A DNA stretch of 35,931 bases from positions 1 through 35,931 of the forward strand of contig DIWG01000024.1 in assembly GCA_002423465.1 (NCBI GenBank). Direction: 5' to 3'. This document shows, piece after piece, positions 1 through 7,774 of this stretch. How positions within the stretch are numbered: the first letter of the stretch is position 1; each line of letters starts with the position of its first letter. This DNA is from Syntrophaceae bacterium UBA6112. GTDB lineage: Bacteria; Desulfobacterota; Syntrophia; Syntrophales; UBA5619. The position numbers and the translations under genes were made by a program. Under the pieces are notes generated by a model. That model made no database searches. It had not been told where the DNA came from and was given only the letters and a program-made list of their open reading frames with translations.

Positions 1-259
1 CGTTGTCCGGATCGAAGATTGTATGCAGCGGGCAGAAGGTCCCCGGATCGACAATGTATTCGATCCGGTCCCAGACCGTCATCTCACCCCGCTCATGAAC
101 CTTCTCCGCCGGAATACCGAAGTTCTTGATCCGTTCGACCTCCGCATCGATCTCCTTCATGATCGACTCGGCCTGGGCAACGTTCGCCTGCATTCTCTCC
201 ATCTGCGCGGGTCGCAAGGGCTTCCCCAACGCATCCATCTTGGCAAAATAAGGCTTCAT
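1..259 (-). CDS. gcdA: Glutaconyl-CoA decarboxylase alpha subunit / acyl-CoA carboxyltransferase, N-terminal part (cut by window edge)
   Basis: The reverse strand from ATG at 257-259 reads MKPYFAKMDALGKPLRPAQM, then a charged helix, then a conserved stretch ending VDPGTFCPLHTIFDP. This resembles the start of Acidaminococcus GcdA (short leader, 'GKPL', helical linker, 'VEPGSWRPLNTLFNP'). In that family the alpha subunit transfers CO2 from glutaconyl-CoA to biotin; the full enzyme is a Na+-pumping membrane complex with beta, gamma and delta subunits. Only 86 codons are in view, so the carboxyltransferase active site cannot be checked. An AAGAAGGAAA ribosome site precedes the ATG. The gene lies about 220 bp downstream of the AbfD-like gene on the same strand, which fits a route through glutaconyl-CoA or crotonyl-CoA. 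A paralogous biotin-dependent carboxyltransferase is possible. The partner subunits, if linked, lie outside the window. Confidence 0.75.
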   Translation of the reverse strand, partial: MKPYFAKMDALGKPLRPAQMERMQANVAQAESIMKEIDAEVERIKNFGIPAEKVHERGEMTVWDRIEYIVDPGTFCPLHTIFDPDN

Positions 260-461
260 CTTATCTTTTCCTTCTTCAGACTGCGAATATTTTCCGGTTT
301 CACAATTGACATTTCCCCGCAACCTAAAACTACGAGAAAGAAGGTTCTTATCAGTTTAAATATGTTGCATCCTCTCCGACATACCGTCGCACATCGCCAC
401 CGACTTCAGGCTCCGGGAACAACCGATGGGTACATTCGAAAACGAAACTCCGTGTCACCTC

Positions 462-474
462 CCGGCAATGCCGG
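462..474. repeat. Small perfect hairpin after the AbfD-like gene
   Basis: CCGGC-AAT-GCCGG lies immediately downstream of the AbfD-like stop codon. There is no T tract, so it is at most a weak terminator or processing hairpin. The rest of the 221-bp gap before gcdA shows no ORF that I would call. Confidence 0.35.
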
Positions 475-480
475 ACAGGA

Positions 481-1917
481 TTAACTCTCGATTCCGGCGA
501 TCCCTTTGGCGATCTTCTTCTTGCCTTCCAGATCCGAATGCTGAAGTACCATCATCTTGTGGGTCTCCGGGGAGCCGCCACCGTGAATGTTGGAGACGAC
601 ATCGCGACTTTCGAAAGCCAGCTTCTCGATCAGCCGGAAGAGCTTTAGGCGATCCTCGGTGGAAACACCCTCCACGGCATGCAGATACTTCTTCAGCATC
701 GGCCCGATCTCCGGATTGCTCATATCCATGTCCGAAGGAAGGTCCGCCACCTGACCGCCGGCAATCTCGATCATGTTCCGGATCACCTCGTAGAGCTCCT
801 TGCCCTCGTAGAGCTTGGCGGTGTTGGAAAGCAAATGATCGACGATAAAAATCCCCGAAGGGGTTTTCTTCGCCTTCACCGACGAGGCGATGGAGCACCC
901 GTAGATGGCCTGAATCGTCTTGATCATCTCGGCCAGCTTGGAGTTGATGTGGGAAACCTTCTTCAATCCGTTGTAATCCGCCGCCAACGCCGCTGCGCCG
1001 ATCAGAACGTCGCCGACGCCGCACTTGCAGCCCCCGTGGGAATGACGGTGGAAACTGCCGAAGTTCCTCACCATCGGCCCGGCAAATTCATATTCGCCGC
1101 ACAGGAACACGTATTCCCAGGGAACGAAGACGTTGTCGAAGATCACCATCGGGGCGAATTTGCTGTAGTGCGCGTTTCCGAGGTCGCAATCGCCCATCGC
1201 CCGCGCCTCCAGCGTGCCGCGACCGTAAACGTGAATGATGCCCGGTGCGTCGACCGGGGTGGCGAAGCAGACCGACCAGTCCTTGTCGTCTTCCCTCATC
1301 TCCCGCGTCGGTACAATCAGACCCCAGTGGGCGCACAGGGACCCCGTCTGATGGATCTTGGCACCCTTCACGACGATGCCGTCCTTGTTCCTGTCCACAA
1401 TGTGCAGGTAGACATCCGGGTCCTTCTGCTGCGATGGGCGCTGCGAGCGGTCCCCCTTCACATCCGTTACCCCGCTGAAGACGACGAAGTCGTTCCTCTG
1501 CATCTCGCCTACAAACTTACGGAACCTTTCCGTGTAGGGCGTTTTGTACTTCTGATCGCAGTTGTATATCTCGATCCCGACGGCGTTCATGGCATCCATC
1601 CCCGTGCACCGCATAAAGCAGGTGCCGATATTCTGGCTCAGGTACTTCAGCATCTCGATCTTCGCCATCAGATCTTCCTGGCTCTCGTAGAACTTGATGA
1701 ACCGGGAACATTCCGCATCAATCAGCTTGGAATACGAAACCAGATGCTGCCGACCGACCGGGCCCTGCGCCAGATCGAACGTCTTGGCCACCCCGGCCAC
1801 CATGTGCTTGATCAACGGATGTTCATAGGGGTTCTCTACCTTCTCCCCCAGAATGTACGCCGTGGGATGAAGCTTCTTCAACGATTCGAGATACTGCTGT
1901 CCATTGTTTGTTGGCAT
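481..1917 (-). CDS. 4-hydroxybutyryl-CoA dehydratase-like flavin/[4Fe-4S] enzyme (AbfD / HpaB superfamily), possibly a divergent paralogue
   Basis: 478 aa, close to the 490 aa of Clostridium aminobutyricum AbfD and alignable along its length. AbfD removes water from 4-hydroxybutyryl-CoA by a ketyl-radical mechanism using FAD and a [4Fe-4S] cluster. All four cluster ligands are visible: C100 and C104 (AbfD C99, C103), H290 and C297 (H292, C299). K298 (K300) and T191 (T190) are also kept. By gap-free local alignment, AbfD E257 is A255 and Y296 is H294 here; E455 aligns with S442 near a small gap. Those residues have been treated as catalytic, so substrate or reaction may differ. Start: ATG preceded by AAAGGAG. 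Neighbours are SucCD-like ligase genes upstream and gcdA downstream, so a CoA-ester substrate is likely. Family assignment is secure; exact activity is not. Confidence 0.85.
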   Translation of the reverse strand: MPTNNGQQYLESLKKLHPTAYILGEKVENPYEHPLIKHMVAGVAKTFDLAQGPVGRQHLVSYSKLIDAECSRFIKFYESQEDLMAKIEMLKYLSQNIGTCFMRCTGMDAMNAVGIEIYNCDQKYKTPYTERFRKFVGEMQRNDFVVFSGVTDVKGDRSQRPSQQKDPDVYLHIVDRNKDGIVVKGAKIHQTGSLCAHWGLIVPTREMREDDKDWSVCFATPVDAPGIIHVYGRGTLEARAMGDCDLGNAHYSKFAPMVIFDNVFVPWEYVFLCGEYEFAGPMVRNFGSFHRHSHGGCKCGVGDVLIGAAALAADYNGLKKVSHINSKLAEMIKTIQAIYGCSIASSVKAKKTPSGIFIVDHLLSNTAKLYEGKELYEVIRNMIEIAGGQVADLPSDMDMSNPEIGPMLKKYLHAVEGVSTEDRLKLFRLIEKLAFESRDVVSNIHGGGSPETHKMMVLQHSDLEGKKKIAKGIAGIES

Positions 1918-1953
1918 GCTAAAAACTCCTTTCGTTAATTTTCTGTCTACATT

Positions 1954-2829
1954 TTAATGTCCTGTCTTCTTTGCCCATGGTAATACGTCGATCGGGGTGT
2001 CGAGAATCGTCACCCCCGCGGCGCCTAACGTCTCGCACTTGCTCTTGACCGTGCCCTGGGTGCCGCGAATAATCGCCCCCGCATGGCCCATCTTCTTGCC
2101 CTCGGGGGCGAACCGCCCGGCAATATAGGCCGCCACGGGCTTCGTCATCCTCTTGATGTAATCCGCCGCCTGCTCCTCCTGAACCCCGCCGACCTCACCG
2201 ACAATGACGACCGCGTCCGTACCCGGATCTTCTTCGTAGCGCTTCAGGATATTGGCAAGGGAGGTCAGCGCGACGGGATCTGCGCCCATGCCGACAACCG
2301 TGCTCTGCCCAATGCCGGAATCCGTCAGGATCCCCGTCATCTCGTAGGCCAGAGTCCCGCTCCGGGAAATGATCCCGATCTTCCCGGGCTTGAACAGGGA
2401 GCCCGGCATAATGCCCATCTTGGCCTCCCCGGCCGTAGTGATCCCCGGCGTTGTCGGCCCCAGAACAAAGATATCCCGTCCCGTCTGCCGCAGCAGATAA
2501 TCGTGCATGATCATCACATCATGCACAGGCAGGTGTTCCGGCACAATGACGATCAGATCAATGCCCGCATCCACCGTTTCGAAGAAGGCATCCAAAACAA
2601 AAGAGGCCGGAACGAAAAATACGGCCGCCTCCGCTCCGGTCGCAACCACTGCCTCTGACACAGAGTCGAAAACGGGCACGCCCTCCACGTTCGCACCGCC
2701 CTTGCCGGGCGTGACGCCCGCCACGATATTCGTCCCATAATCCAGCATCCAGTGCGTCTGGACGCTCCCGATTTTCCCCGTGATCCCCTGCACGAGTACA
2801 CGTGTTTTTTGATTCAGTAGAATGCTCAT
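1954..2829 (-). CDS. sucD: Succinyl-CoA synthetase-like alpha subunit (ADP-forming acyl-CoA ligase)
   Basis: 291 aa from ATG at 2827-2829, preceded by GGAAGGGGAT; a longer open frame reaching 2979 is rejected because its extra residues come from a dispersed repeat. Domains: N-terminal CoA-binding Rossmann fold (VLVQGITGKIGS at 11-22, PGKGG at 41-45) and a C-terminal ligase domain. The phosphohistidine motif MGHAGA carries H249, equivalent to E. coli SucD H246. Length matches SucD (289 aa). With the beta subunit upstream it forms an enzyme that links an acid, CoA and a nucleoside triphosphate. The setting beside AbfD-like and GcdA genes, away from any TCA-cycle gene, suggests a dedicated acyl-CoA ligase for the pathway substrate rather than housekeeping succinyl-CoA synthetase; this is inference. 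Confidence 0.88.
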   Translation of the reverse strand: MSILLNQKTRVLVQGITGKIGSVQTHWMLDYGTNIVAGVTPGKGGANVEGVPVFDSVSEAVVATGAEAAVFFVPASFVLDAFFETVDAGIDLIVIVPEHLPVHDVMIMHDYLLRQTGRDIFVLGPTTPGITTAGEAKMGIMPGSLFKPGKIGIISRSGTLAYEMTGILTDSGIGQSTVVGMGADPVALTSLANILKRYEEDPGTDAVVIVGEVGGVQEEQAADYIKRMTKPVAAYIAGRFAPEGKKMGHAGAIIRGTQGTVKSKCETLGAAGVTILDTPIDVLPWAKKTGH

Positions 2830-2886
2830 GGTAATCCCCTTCCGATTCGCTGATGATTGCTCCTGCCAGTAAAAAAATCTCAAATT

Positions 2887-2949
2887 GTCATGCCGAAGTC
2901 GATCCGGCATCCGGTTTCCTTGATGGATCCGCGCTTCCGCGGGAACGAC
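2887..2949. repeat. Degenerate dispersed repeat (GTCATGCC ... GCGGGAACGAC)
   Basis: Begins GTCATGCCGAAG and ends CGCGGGAACGAC, the imperfect palindromic ends typical of the dispersed 'VPAEAGIH / FPRKRESR' element of Deltaproteobacteria. It sits in the sucC-sucD gap and would add a spurious N-terminus to sucD. A related, better preserved copy is at 28633-28724. Confidence 0.6.
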
Positions 2950-2960
2950 CATTTTGACCT

Positions 2961-2981
2961 TTATGACTGCCGAAGTCATAA
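2961..2981. repeat. Inverted repeat TTATGACT/AGTCATAA in the sucC-sucD gap
   Basis: TTATGACT (2961-2968), a 5-nt loop, then AGTCATAA (2974-2981). It follows the sucC stop on the minus strand without a T tract. It could be an mRNA-stabilising hairpin or part of the adjacent repeat. Confidence 0.4.
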
Positions 2982-3000
2982 ATCCGGCGCGACTGCAATA

Positions 3001-4134
3001 TCATGACAAGACCTCGAACAGTTTCGCCACCGCCTTTTCCGTGGGCACCTCCTCCACCACATGGACGCCCCCCGAGCGGAGAATCTCCCAGGTTTCTTCC
3101 TGGCGATTCCCCAACGCCTTGGCCACGATCGGGATCTTAACGCCCTTTTCTTTGATATAGCGAACGATCCCCTTGGCGCCTTCATGAATCGGATTGATGC
3201 CCCCGTAGAGGTTGATGAATATCGCCCGCAACCCCTTTTTCATCATCATCAAATCCATGGTCTTGTACAACAGCTCCTCCGTAATGCCGCCGCCCGTCTC
3301 GAGAAAATTGGCGGGACGGAGTTTCTTCCCGATGATATCCATCGTAGCCATGCCCAATCCGGCCCCGGAGGCGATCATTCCGATATCCCCGTCCAGCTCC
3401 ACATAGGTCACGCCAATCTCCCGCCCCTTCTTCTCCATGGGGGTCTCATTCCTGACATGATCCTTGGGAACGAGCTTCCCCAGTCGCTTGAGCGCGGAAT
3501 CGTCCATCTCCAGCTTTGCATCGATGGCCATCAGCGTACCGTCCTGAAGGATAACCAGCGGATTGATCTCTGCAATCAATGCATTGCACCGGAGGAAGAT
3601 CTGATACAGTTTCACCAGGATGTCGGCGCAGGCACCGATCTGGCCTGCCGGAAACCCCGCATCCTTGACCAGTTTGCGCGCTTCAAAGGCCATCAGACCA
3701 CGGTTCAACGGGACATGCCGCGTCCCGATCTTCTCCGGAAAGAGCCGCGCCACTTCCTCGATACTCATCCCGCCTTCGCTGCTCACCATCACCACGGGCT
3801 GTCCCCGGTATCCATCTACGGTGATCCCCATATAGAGCTCTTTCTGGAAGCTCACCTTCTTGGTGACCAACACCTTTTCAACCTTAATCCCCTGAATGCT
3901 CATGCCGATGATCCTGGAAGCCACAGCAAAGGCCTCCTCCGGCGTCTCCGCCGCCTTGACTCCGCCTGCCAGCCCACGGCTTCCCACCAACACCTGAGCC
4001 TTGATCACCACCGGCGCCCCGATCTTTTCCGCAGCCGCTTTCGCCTCTTCCGGCGAATAAACCACCACCCTCTCAGGTACAGGCAGCCCCATCTCACCAA
4101 AAATCTGCGCCGCCTCATGTTCGTACAGCTTCAT
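3001..4134 (-). CDS. sucC: Succinyl-CoA synthetase-like beta subunit (ATP-grasp)
   Basis: 377 aa (E. coli SucC is 388). The N-terminus MKLYEHEAAQIFGEMGLPVP is the classic ATP-grasp start of SucC. Nucleotide-binding residues follow (VIKAQVLVGSRG near 43-54), then the Mg/ATP segment AEINPLVILQDG. The C-terminal CoA-ligase domain holds the glycine-rich FLETGGGITEE and NLYGGINPIHEG. Start: ATG with GGAAAGGGGAT upstream. It lies 15 bp from the Tm-1-like gene and is followed by sucD after a 171-bp gap containing two repeats. Together the subunits should catalyse ATP- or GTP-linked acyl-CoA formation or cleavage. Substrate specificity cannot be read from the sequence; context suggests a pathway-specific acid. 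Confidence 0.88.
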   Translation of the reverse strand: MKLYEHEAAQIFGEMGLPVPERVVVYSPEEAKAAAEKIGAPVVIKAQVLVGSRGLAGGVKAAETPEEAFAVASRIIGMSIQGIKVEKVLVTKKVSFQKELYMGITVDGYRGQPVVMVSSEGGMSIEEVARLFPEKIGTRHVPLNRGLMAFEARKLVKDAGFPAGQIGACADILVKLYQIFLRCNALIAEINPLVILQDGTLMAIDAKLEMDDSALKRLGKLVPKDHVRNETPMEKKGREIGVTYVELDGDIGMIASGAGLGMATMDIIGKKLRPANFLETGGGITEELLYKTMDLMMMKKGLRAIFINLYGGINPIHEGAKGIVRYIKEKGVKIPIVAKALGNRQEETWEILRSGGVHVVEEVPTEKAVAKLFEVLS

Positions 4135-4149
4135 GTTGATCCCCTTTCC

Positions 4150-5382
4150 CTAATCTCTATTTATTTGATTTTCCATCATTGCAATCAGCTCCTCAACCGC
4201 CCTGTCCGCAAACTCGGGATCGTTGATATGGGCATTCACTTCGATCACGTGGATATGGGGAAGGAGGGCTTTCTTAAATGTATTGAAGAATGCCGCATCG
4301 CGTTCCGGATCATAGAGCGCTTCGCCCGGATGACAGTACATCGATAAACCCTGCAACGGGATCATCACAATAAGATTCCCTTTTGCCCGGTTGAGTTTCT
4401 CCGCCATGACGCCGGCAATGCATCCCATCTCTTCCGGTGTGGTGCCGACCAGGGAGACCGCCGGATTGAAATTGTAGATCTTTCGCTTCTTGAATTCCGG
4501 CGAGAGATCGCCGATCGGCCCCTTGAGGATGAAATCCACACAGCCCGGAACCACAACTTGCGGGATTCCCATTTTACATGCCGAATCCAATCGTTCCGGA
4601 CCGCAGGAATGAACCCCGTTGTACAGCCAATCCGTGATCTCATGGGTAGTAAGGTCAAAAACACCGGTGAAGAGTCCCTGTTCGATGAGTTCCTCCATCG
4701 CCATCCCGCCGGTCCCGTTCGGGTGGAAAACGACTACTTCATACCCCTTGGCCTCGAAAAGCTTCTTGGCTCTCATCGCCGCCGGTGTCGTGTTTCCGTA
4801 CATCGTCATGGCAACAACGTTCCTGCCTTCGAGCTTGGTGCTCACCTCCATGTCCAGCATCCCGATCATCGCCCCAACAGCCGTTCTGAAAATCTTGCGG
4901 CTGACCTCGTTAATCCCAAGAATATCGATCACCGAGTGCATGACGATCATATCGCTTGTGCCGACAAAGGCGCCAAAGGCCTGTTTCCCCTGCGCTACGG
5001 GCGTAAGCAGCAGCTTCGGCACACCCAAAGGAAGGGAGCGCATGGCCCCCGCGGCAAGCAAAGCGCCATCCAGACCGCCGACCGCCATGATGCCGTGGAA
5101 TCGATCTTCGGCGTATAATCCCCTGACAAACTTCGTGATTCCCGGAATCATGATTTCAATGGCGTCCCCGCGTCCCATGGCCGCAAGTTTTTCAACCGTC
5201 GAACCCGAAGCCTCCGCCAGTTGCTGCCGCGTAATGTCGGCCCCTACACTGAGAGGCACACCGCGAAGCCCCATATCAATGACCAGGACATCCTTTCCTC
5301 GTTCCTCGATCAGATCCTTGATATATCTAATCTCATTCCCCTTCGTGTCCAGGGTGGCCATAATGGCGATCGTCTTATCCAT
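4150..5382 (-). CDS. Tm-1-like / UPF0261 family ATP-binding protein
   Basis: 410 aa. It opens with MDKTIAIMATLDTKGNEIRY, the hallmark of the UPF0261 family related to the N-terminal domain of tomato Tm-1. A glycine-rich segment VGGLDGALLAAGAM lies near residues 102-115, and a C-terminal domain contains VVFHPNGTGGMAMEELI and MIPLQGLSMYCHPGEALYDP. Bacterial members are often found next to catabolic or phosphoenolpyruvate-hydrolase-like genes; their biochemical role is not established. Its ATG directly abuts the TAA of the upstream ferredoxin gene, with GGAG upstream, so the two are translationally coupled. It is followed 15 bp later by sucC. Placement between a ferredoxin and a CoA ligase suggests a part in substrate processing. 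Family call is firm; function unknown. Confidence 0.82.
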   Translation of the reverse strand: MDKTIAIMATLDTKGNEIRYIKDLIEERGKDVLVIDMGLRGVPLSVGADITRQQLAEASGSTVEKLAAMGRGDAIEIMIPGITKFVRGLYAEDRFHGIMAVGGLDGALLAAGAMRSLPLGVPKLLLTPVAQGKQAFGAFVGTSDMIVMHSVIDILGINEVSRKIFRTAVGAMIGMLDMEVSTKLEGRNVVAMTMYGNTTPAAMRAKKLFEAKGYEVVVFHPNGTGGMAMEELIEQGLFTGVFDLTTHEITDWLYNGVHSCGPERLDSACKMGIPQVVVPGCVDFILKGPIGDLSPEFKKRKIYNFNPAVSLVGTTPEEMGCIAGVMAEKLNRAKGNLIVMIPLQGLSMYCHPGEALYDPERDAAFFNTFKKALLPHIHVIEVNAHINDPEFADRAVEELIAMMENQINRD

Positions 5383-5667
5383 TTAATGGATCTCCTTCAT
5401 CTGATCGAATTGCCTCAAAATATCGATAAGCTCCTCTTTTTGCTTGCAATATTGAACGCAATACGGAATTTCCAGCTTTTTGCAACCGTCACAAGCCTTT
5501 GTTTTCCCGTCACCCTTGTCGCTCAGCCAGACATAGAAGCCGCGTCCCTCTTCGTCATCCATGATCTTGATACTTGAATTTAAATAACTGAACTCCTTCG
5601 TATGCTTATACGAACAGGCCATTTCGCATGTTCTGCACCCACCACAGGTTGGCATATCAAACTTCAT
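5383..5667 (-). CDS. Small 2[4Fe-4S] ferredoxin-type protein
   Basis: 94 aa from ATG at 5665-5667, chosen because AGGAGGTGA lies just upstream; a longer frame to 5700 lacks this. Cysteines occur as C8, C11, C14, C18 (CxxCxxCxxxC) and C59, C62, C70, C74 (CxxCx7CxxxC). These would hold two [4Fe-4S] clusters, in the style of the electron-transfer subunits paired with AOR and DMSO-reductase-type enzymes. No signal peptide. It is separated by 142 bp from the TRAP permease gene upstream and abuts the Tm-1-like gene. With two AORs and a bis-pterin enzyme in the same gene run, it is a natural electron acceptor for them, though it could serve the AbfD-like or another enzyme. Confidence 0.75.
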   Translation of the reverse strand: MKFDMPTCGGCRTCEMACSYKHTKEFSYLNSSIKIMDDEEGRGFYVWLSDKGDGKTKACDGCKKLEIPYCVQYCKQKEELIDILRQFDQMKEIH

Positions 5668-5808
5668 GGATTCACCTCCTCTGTTTCGGCTTGCCCCCAA
5701 TCGTTCTTTTAACTACCTGCCTTCCGGTTCATTGGCTTGTCTTTATCCTTCATGGCATCGGGTCAATTTAGCATTCCTTCATTTCCTCCCGGGCCCCCAT
5801 AAAATCAT

Positions 5809-7110
5809 TTACGTAAAAACTGTGATGATCTGAGGGAATATCAATAGGACAACGACCCCGACACAGAGGGCATAAAAGTATGGCATGGAGCCGGAGAAAA
5901 CATCCTCAACACTCACATCGGGTTCAGCAACAGCCTTGACGGTGAATACCGACAAACCGAAAGGAGGCGTGATGATACCGATCTGACCTACGTATATTAC
6001 AAATACCGCGAAGAAATATGGGTTAATTCCAAGCGGTTCGATGACCGGATTCAAAATGGGAATGGTAATCGTCAACATCGATATGGAATCCATCAGGCTT
6101 CCAAGAATGAGATACAGGATGGCCATGATGATCAAAAAGGTCATGTTGCTCATATGGGCGGAAAGGATGAGTTCAACCACCTTCTGGCTGAGCCCCGTAA
6201 TGGCGAGACAACGAGAAAATACGCATGCACCCGCCATGGTCAAAAAAATCATCGCGGATGTCGTTGCGGTCTCAACCAAGCCCTCCCTGAGATATTTCCA
6301 GGACTCTCTCCTCTTGCTAATGACCAACAACACCAAGATCGCTACCGTCGCAACCGCAGCCGCTTCCGTAGGGCTGAAAATCCCGCCGAAAATGCCCCCG
6401 AAAATGATCAGCGCCGTGACGATAACAGGCCAAAATGAAGGAATCGTTCGTATTTTTTCTTTCCAGGTAAATTTTTTCAATTCGACGGGTTGGATGAGAT
6501 TCTGCCGAAATACCGCCAGGTAAACAACCCAAACCGAGAAAAGCAACGTAATCATCAACCCCGGACCGATTCCCCCAAGGAGCAGCTTGCCTACGGAAAG
6601 GCCGCTCAAAATCCCATACATGACAGCAAGAATGCTGGGAGGAATCATCATCCCGATGATTCCGGCAGAAGCGCAAAGCCCATAGGCAATTTTTTTCGAA
6701 TAGCCGTGTCGTCTCATCTCGGGAGCGCTGACCTTCGCAAAAACGGCTGCGGTAACGATGGAAGAGCCGCAGACCGCGCCGAAAGCCGTGCAGCCGGCAA
6801 TGGTTGCAATGCCCAGGCTTCCCGGGATTTTTCCTGTCCATATGCTGAGATTGTCATAAAGCGTTTTGCTGATTCCGCCGGCCGCCCCCAGCAAACCCAT
6901 CAAAATAAACAGCGGCAAGGTGACCAGCGCAAAGCTCGAATTGTTGTAATACATGCTGCTGGTTGCCATCATCATGGCATTATCGAATCCCATGATGAAC
7001 GACATGACCAGAATACCCGTAATGGTAAGGGCGATTCCGATATGAACTCCACCCCCGACCAGCAAGAGGAGCAAGACAATACCACTCAAACCGACATATA
7101 ACGGATCCAT
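5809..7110 (-). CDS. dctM: TRAP transporter large permease (DctM)
   Basis: 433 aa with roughly 12 hydrophobic segments, the usual size and topology of DctM. Recognisable segments are MDPLYVGLSGIVLLLLLVGG at the start, FGAVCGSSIVTAAVFAKVSAPEM, MMIPPSILAVMYGI and GIITPPFGLSVFTVKAVAE near the C-terminus. It forms the ion-coupled transport channel in the inner membrane with the small DctQ subunit, fed by the periplasmic DctP protein. Start ATG with AAAGGAG upstream, 18 bp after dctQ. Gene order DctP-DctQ-DctM is complete. Substrate is probably an organic acid anion, as for most TRAP systems. Confidence 0.93.
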   Translation of the reverse strand: MDPLYVGLSGIVLLLLLVGGGVHIGIALTITGILVMSFIMGFDNAMMMATSSMYYNNSSFALVTLPLFILMGLLGAAGGISKTLYDNLSIWTGKIPGSLGIATIAGCTAFGAVCGSSIVTAAVFAKVSAPEMRRHGYSKKIAYGLCASAGIIGMMIPPSILAVMYGILSGLSVGKLLLGGIGPGLMITLLFSVWVVYLAVFRQNLIQPVELKKFTWKEKIRTIPSFWPVIVTALIIFGGIFGGIFSPTEAAAVATVAILVLLVISKRRESWKYLREGLVETATTSAMIFLTMAGACVFSRCLAITGLSQKVVELILSAHMSNMTFLIIMAILYLILGSLMDSISMLTITIPILNPVIEPLGINPYFFAVFVIYVGQIGIITPPFGLSVFTVKAVAEPDVSVEDVFSGSMPYFYALCVGVVVLLIFPQIITVFT

Positions 7111-7128
7111 CCACTTCTCCTTTCCGAA

Positions 7129-7638
7129 CTATTGCTTTACAGGATATCCCGAGCATAGAGTGATCAGGTTCAAAAGGTATCTGAGCGTAAAGAAAAAGAA
7201 ACCAAGGGGCATGGAAAATTTCCCAACCCACCAGGGCAGCATGATAAGGGCCTGCATTTGTTCGTTGATGCTAACGGAATGCCAGAAGAGCAGCCAGGAG
7301 TAGTATGTAAACACCGCACAGCACAGCAATCCGGATATGATGCAAATCATTTCGAAAGCCATTCTTCTTAATGACGGTGCGTTTTCAAGCAAAAGCGTGA
7401 TTCGAATGTGAGTCCCCCTGGAAAGGGTATACGCCAATGCGCAAAAAGCAATATACGGCATGATGAGTTCTGTCACCTCCGCACTGGCCGGCAGCGGCTC
7501 ATTGAACAGAAAGCGCAACGCAACATCCGTAAAAATCATCAGCGTCAGAAACAGCAAAGCAAATCCCGTAATACACAACAGCCCGTTGTCCGCCAATGAC
7601 AAGGCGTGGTTCATTTTACCCATGAATTTTTCTGTCAT
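7129..7638 (-). CDS. dctQ: TRAP transporter small permease (DctQ)
   Basis: 169 aa with four predicted transmembrane segments: near 19-38 (LLCITGFALLFLTLMIFTDV), 63-82, 92-115 and 130-155. It contains the family signature FTDVALRFLFNEPLPASAEV. DctQ bridges the binding protein and DctM in the inner membrane. ATG preceded by GAGGGGAT. It lies between dctP (136-bp gap) and dctM (18 bp). Confidence 0.88.
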   Translation of the reverse strand: MTEKFMGKMNHALSLADNGLLCITGFALLFLTLMIFTDVALRFLFNEPLPASAEVTELIMPYIAFCALAYTLSRGTHIRITLLLENAPSLRRMAFEMICIISGLLCCAVFTYYSWLLFWHSVSINEQMQALIMLPWWVGKFSMPLGFFFFTLRYLLNLITLCSGYPVKQ

Positions 7639-7774
7639 TGCATCCCCTCACAACGTATTTCCGTATTTCCATTCAGTGGCATTTTCGTCATGCTGTCCAT
7701 CAGCTTGCACGGCGGCGTTGTTTTCAGAAAAAGAGCCGCCATGCAAGCCATTGCAATATGACCACGGATATTTA

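Noticed and set aside
679..1938. 419-codon plus-strand frame opposite the AbfD-like gene
   Set aside because: Shadow of the AbfD-like protein; no ribosome site or family features.
2830..2979. N-terminal extension of sucD
   Set aside because: Encoded by a dispersed repeat and a hairpin; the internal ATG at 2829 has the ribosome site and matches the SucD start.
1954..4134. Housekeeping TCA-cycle succinyl-CoA synthetase
   Set aside because: No TCA-cycle neighbours; cluster position favours a pathway-specific ligase, although sequence alone cannot exclude it.
3061..4347. 428-codon plus-strand frame opposite sucC
   Set aside because: His- and Leu-rich antisense translation without motifs; the SucC reading on the other strand is unambiguous.
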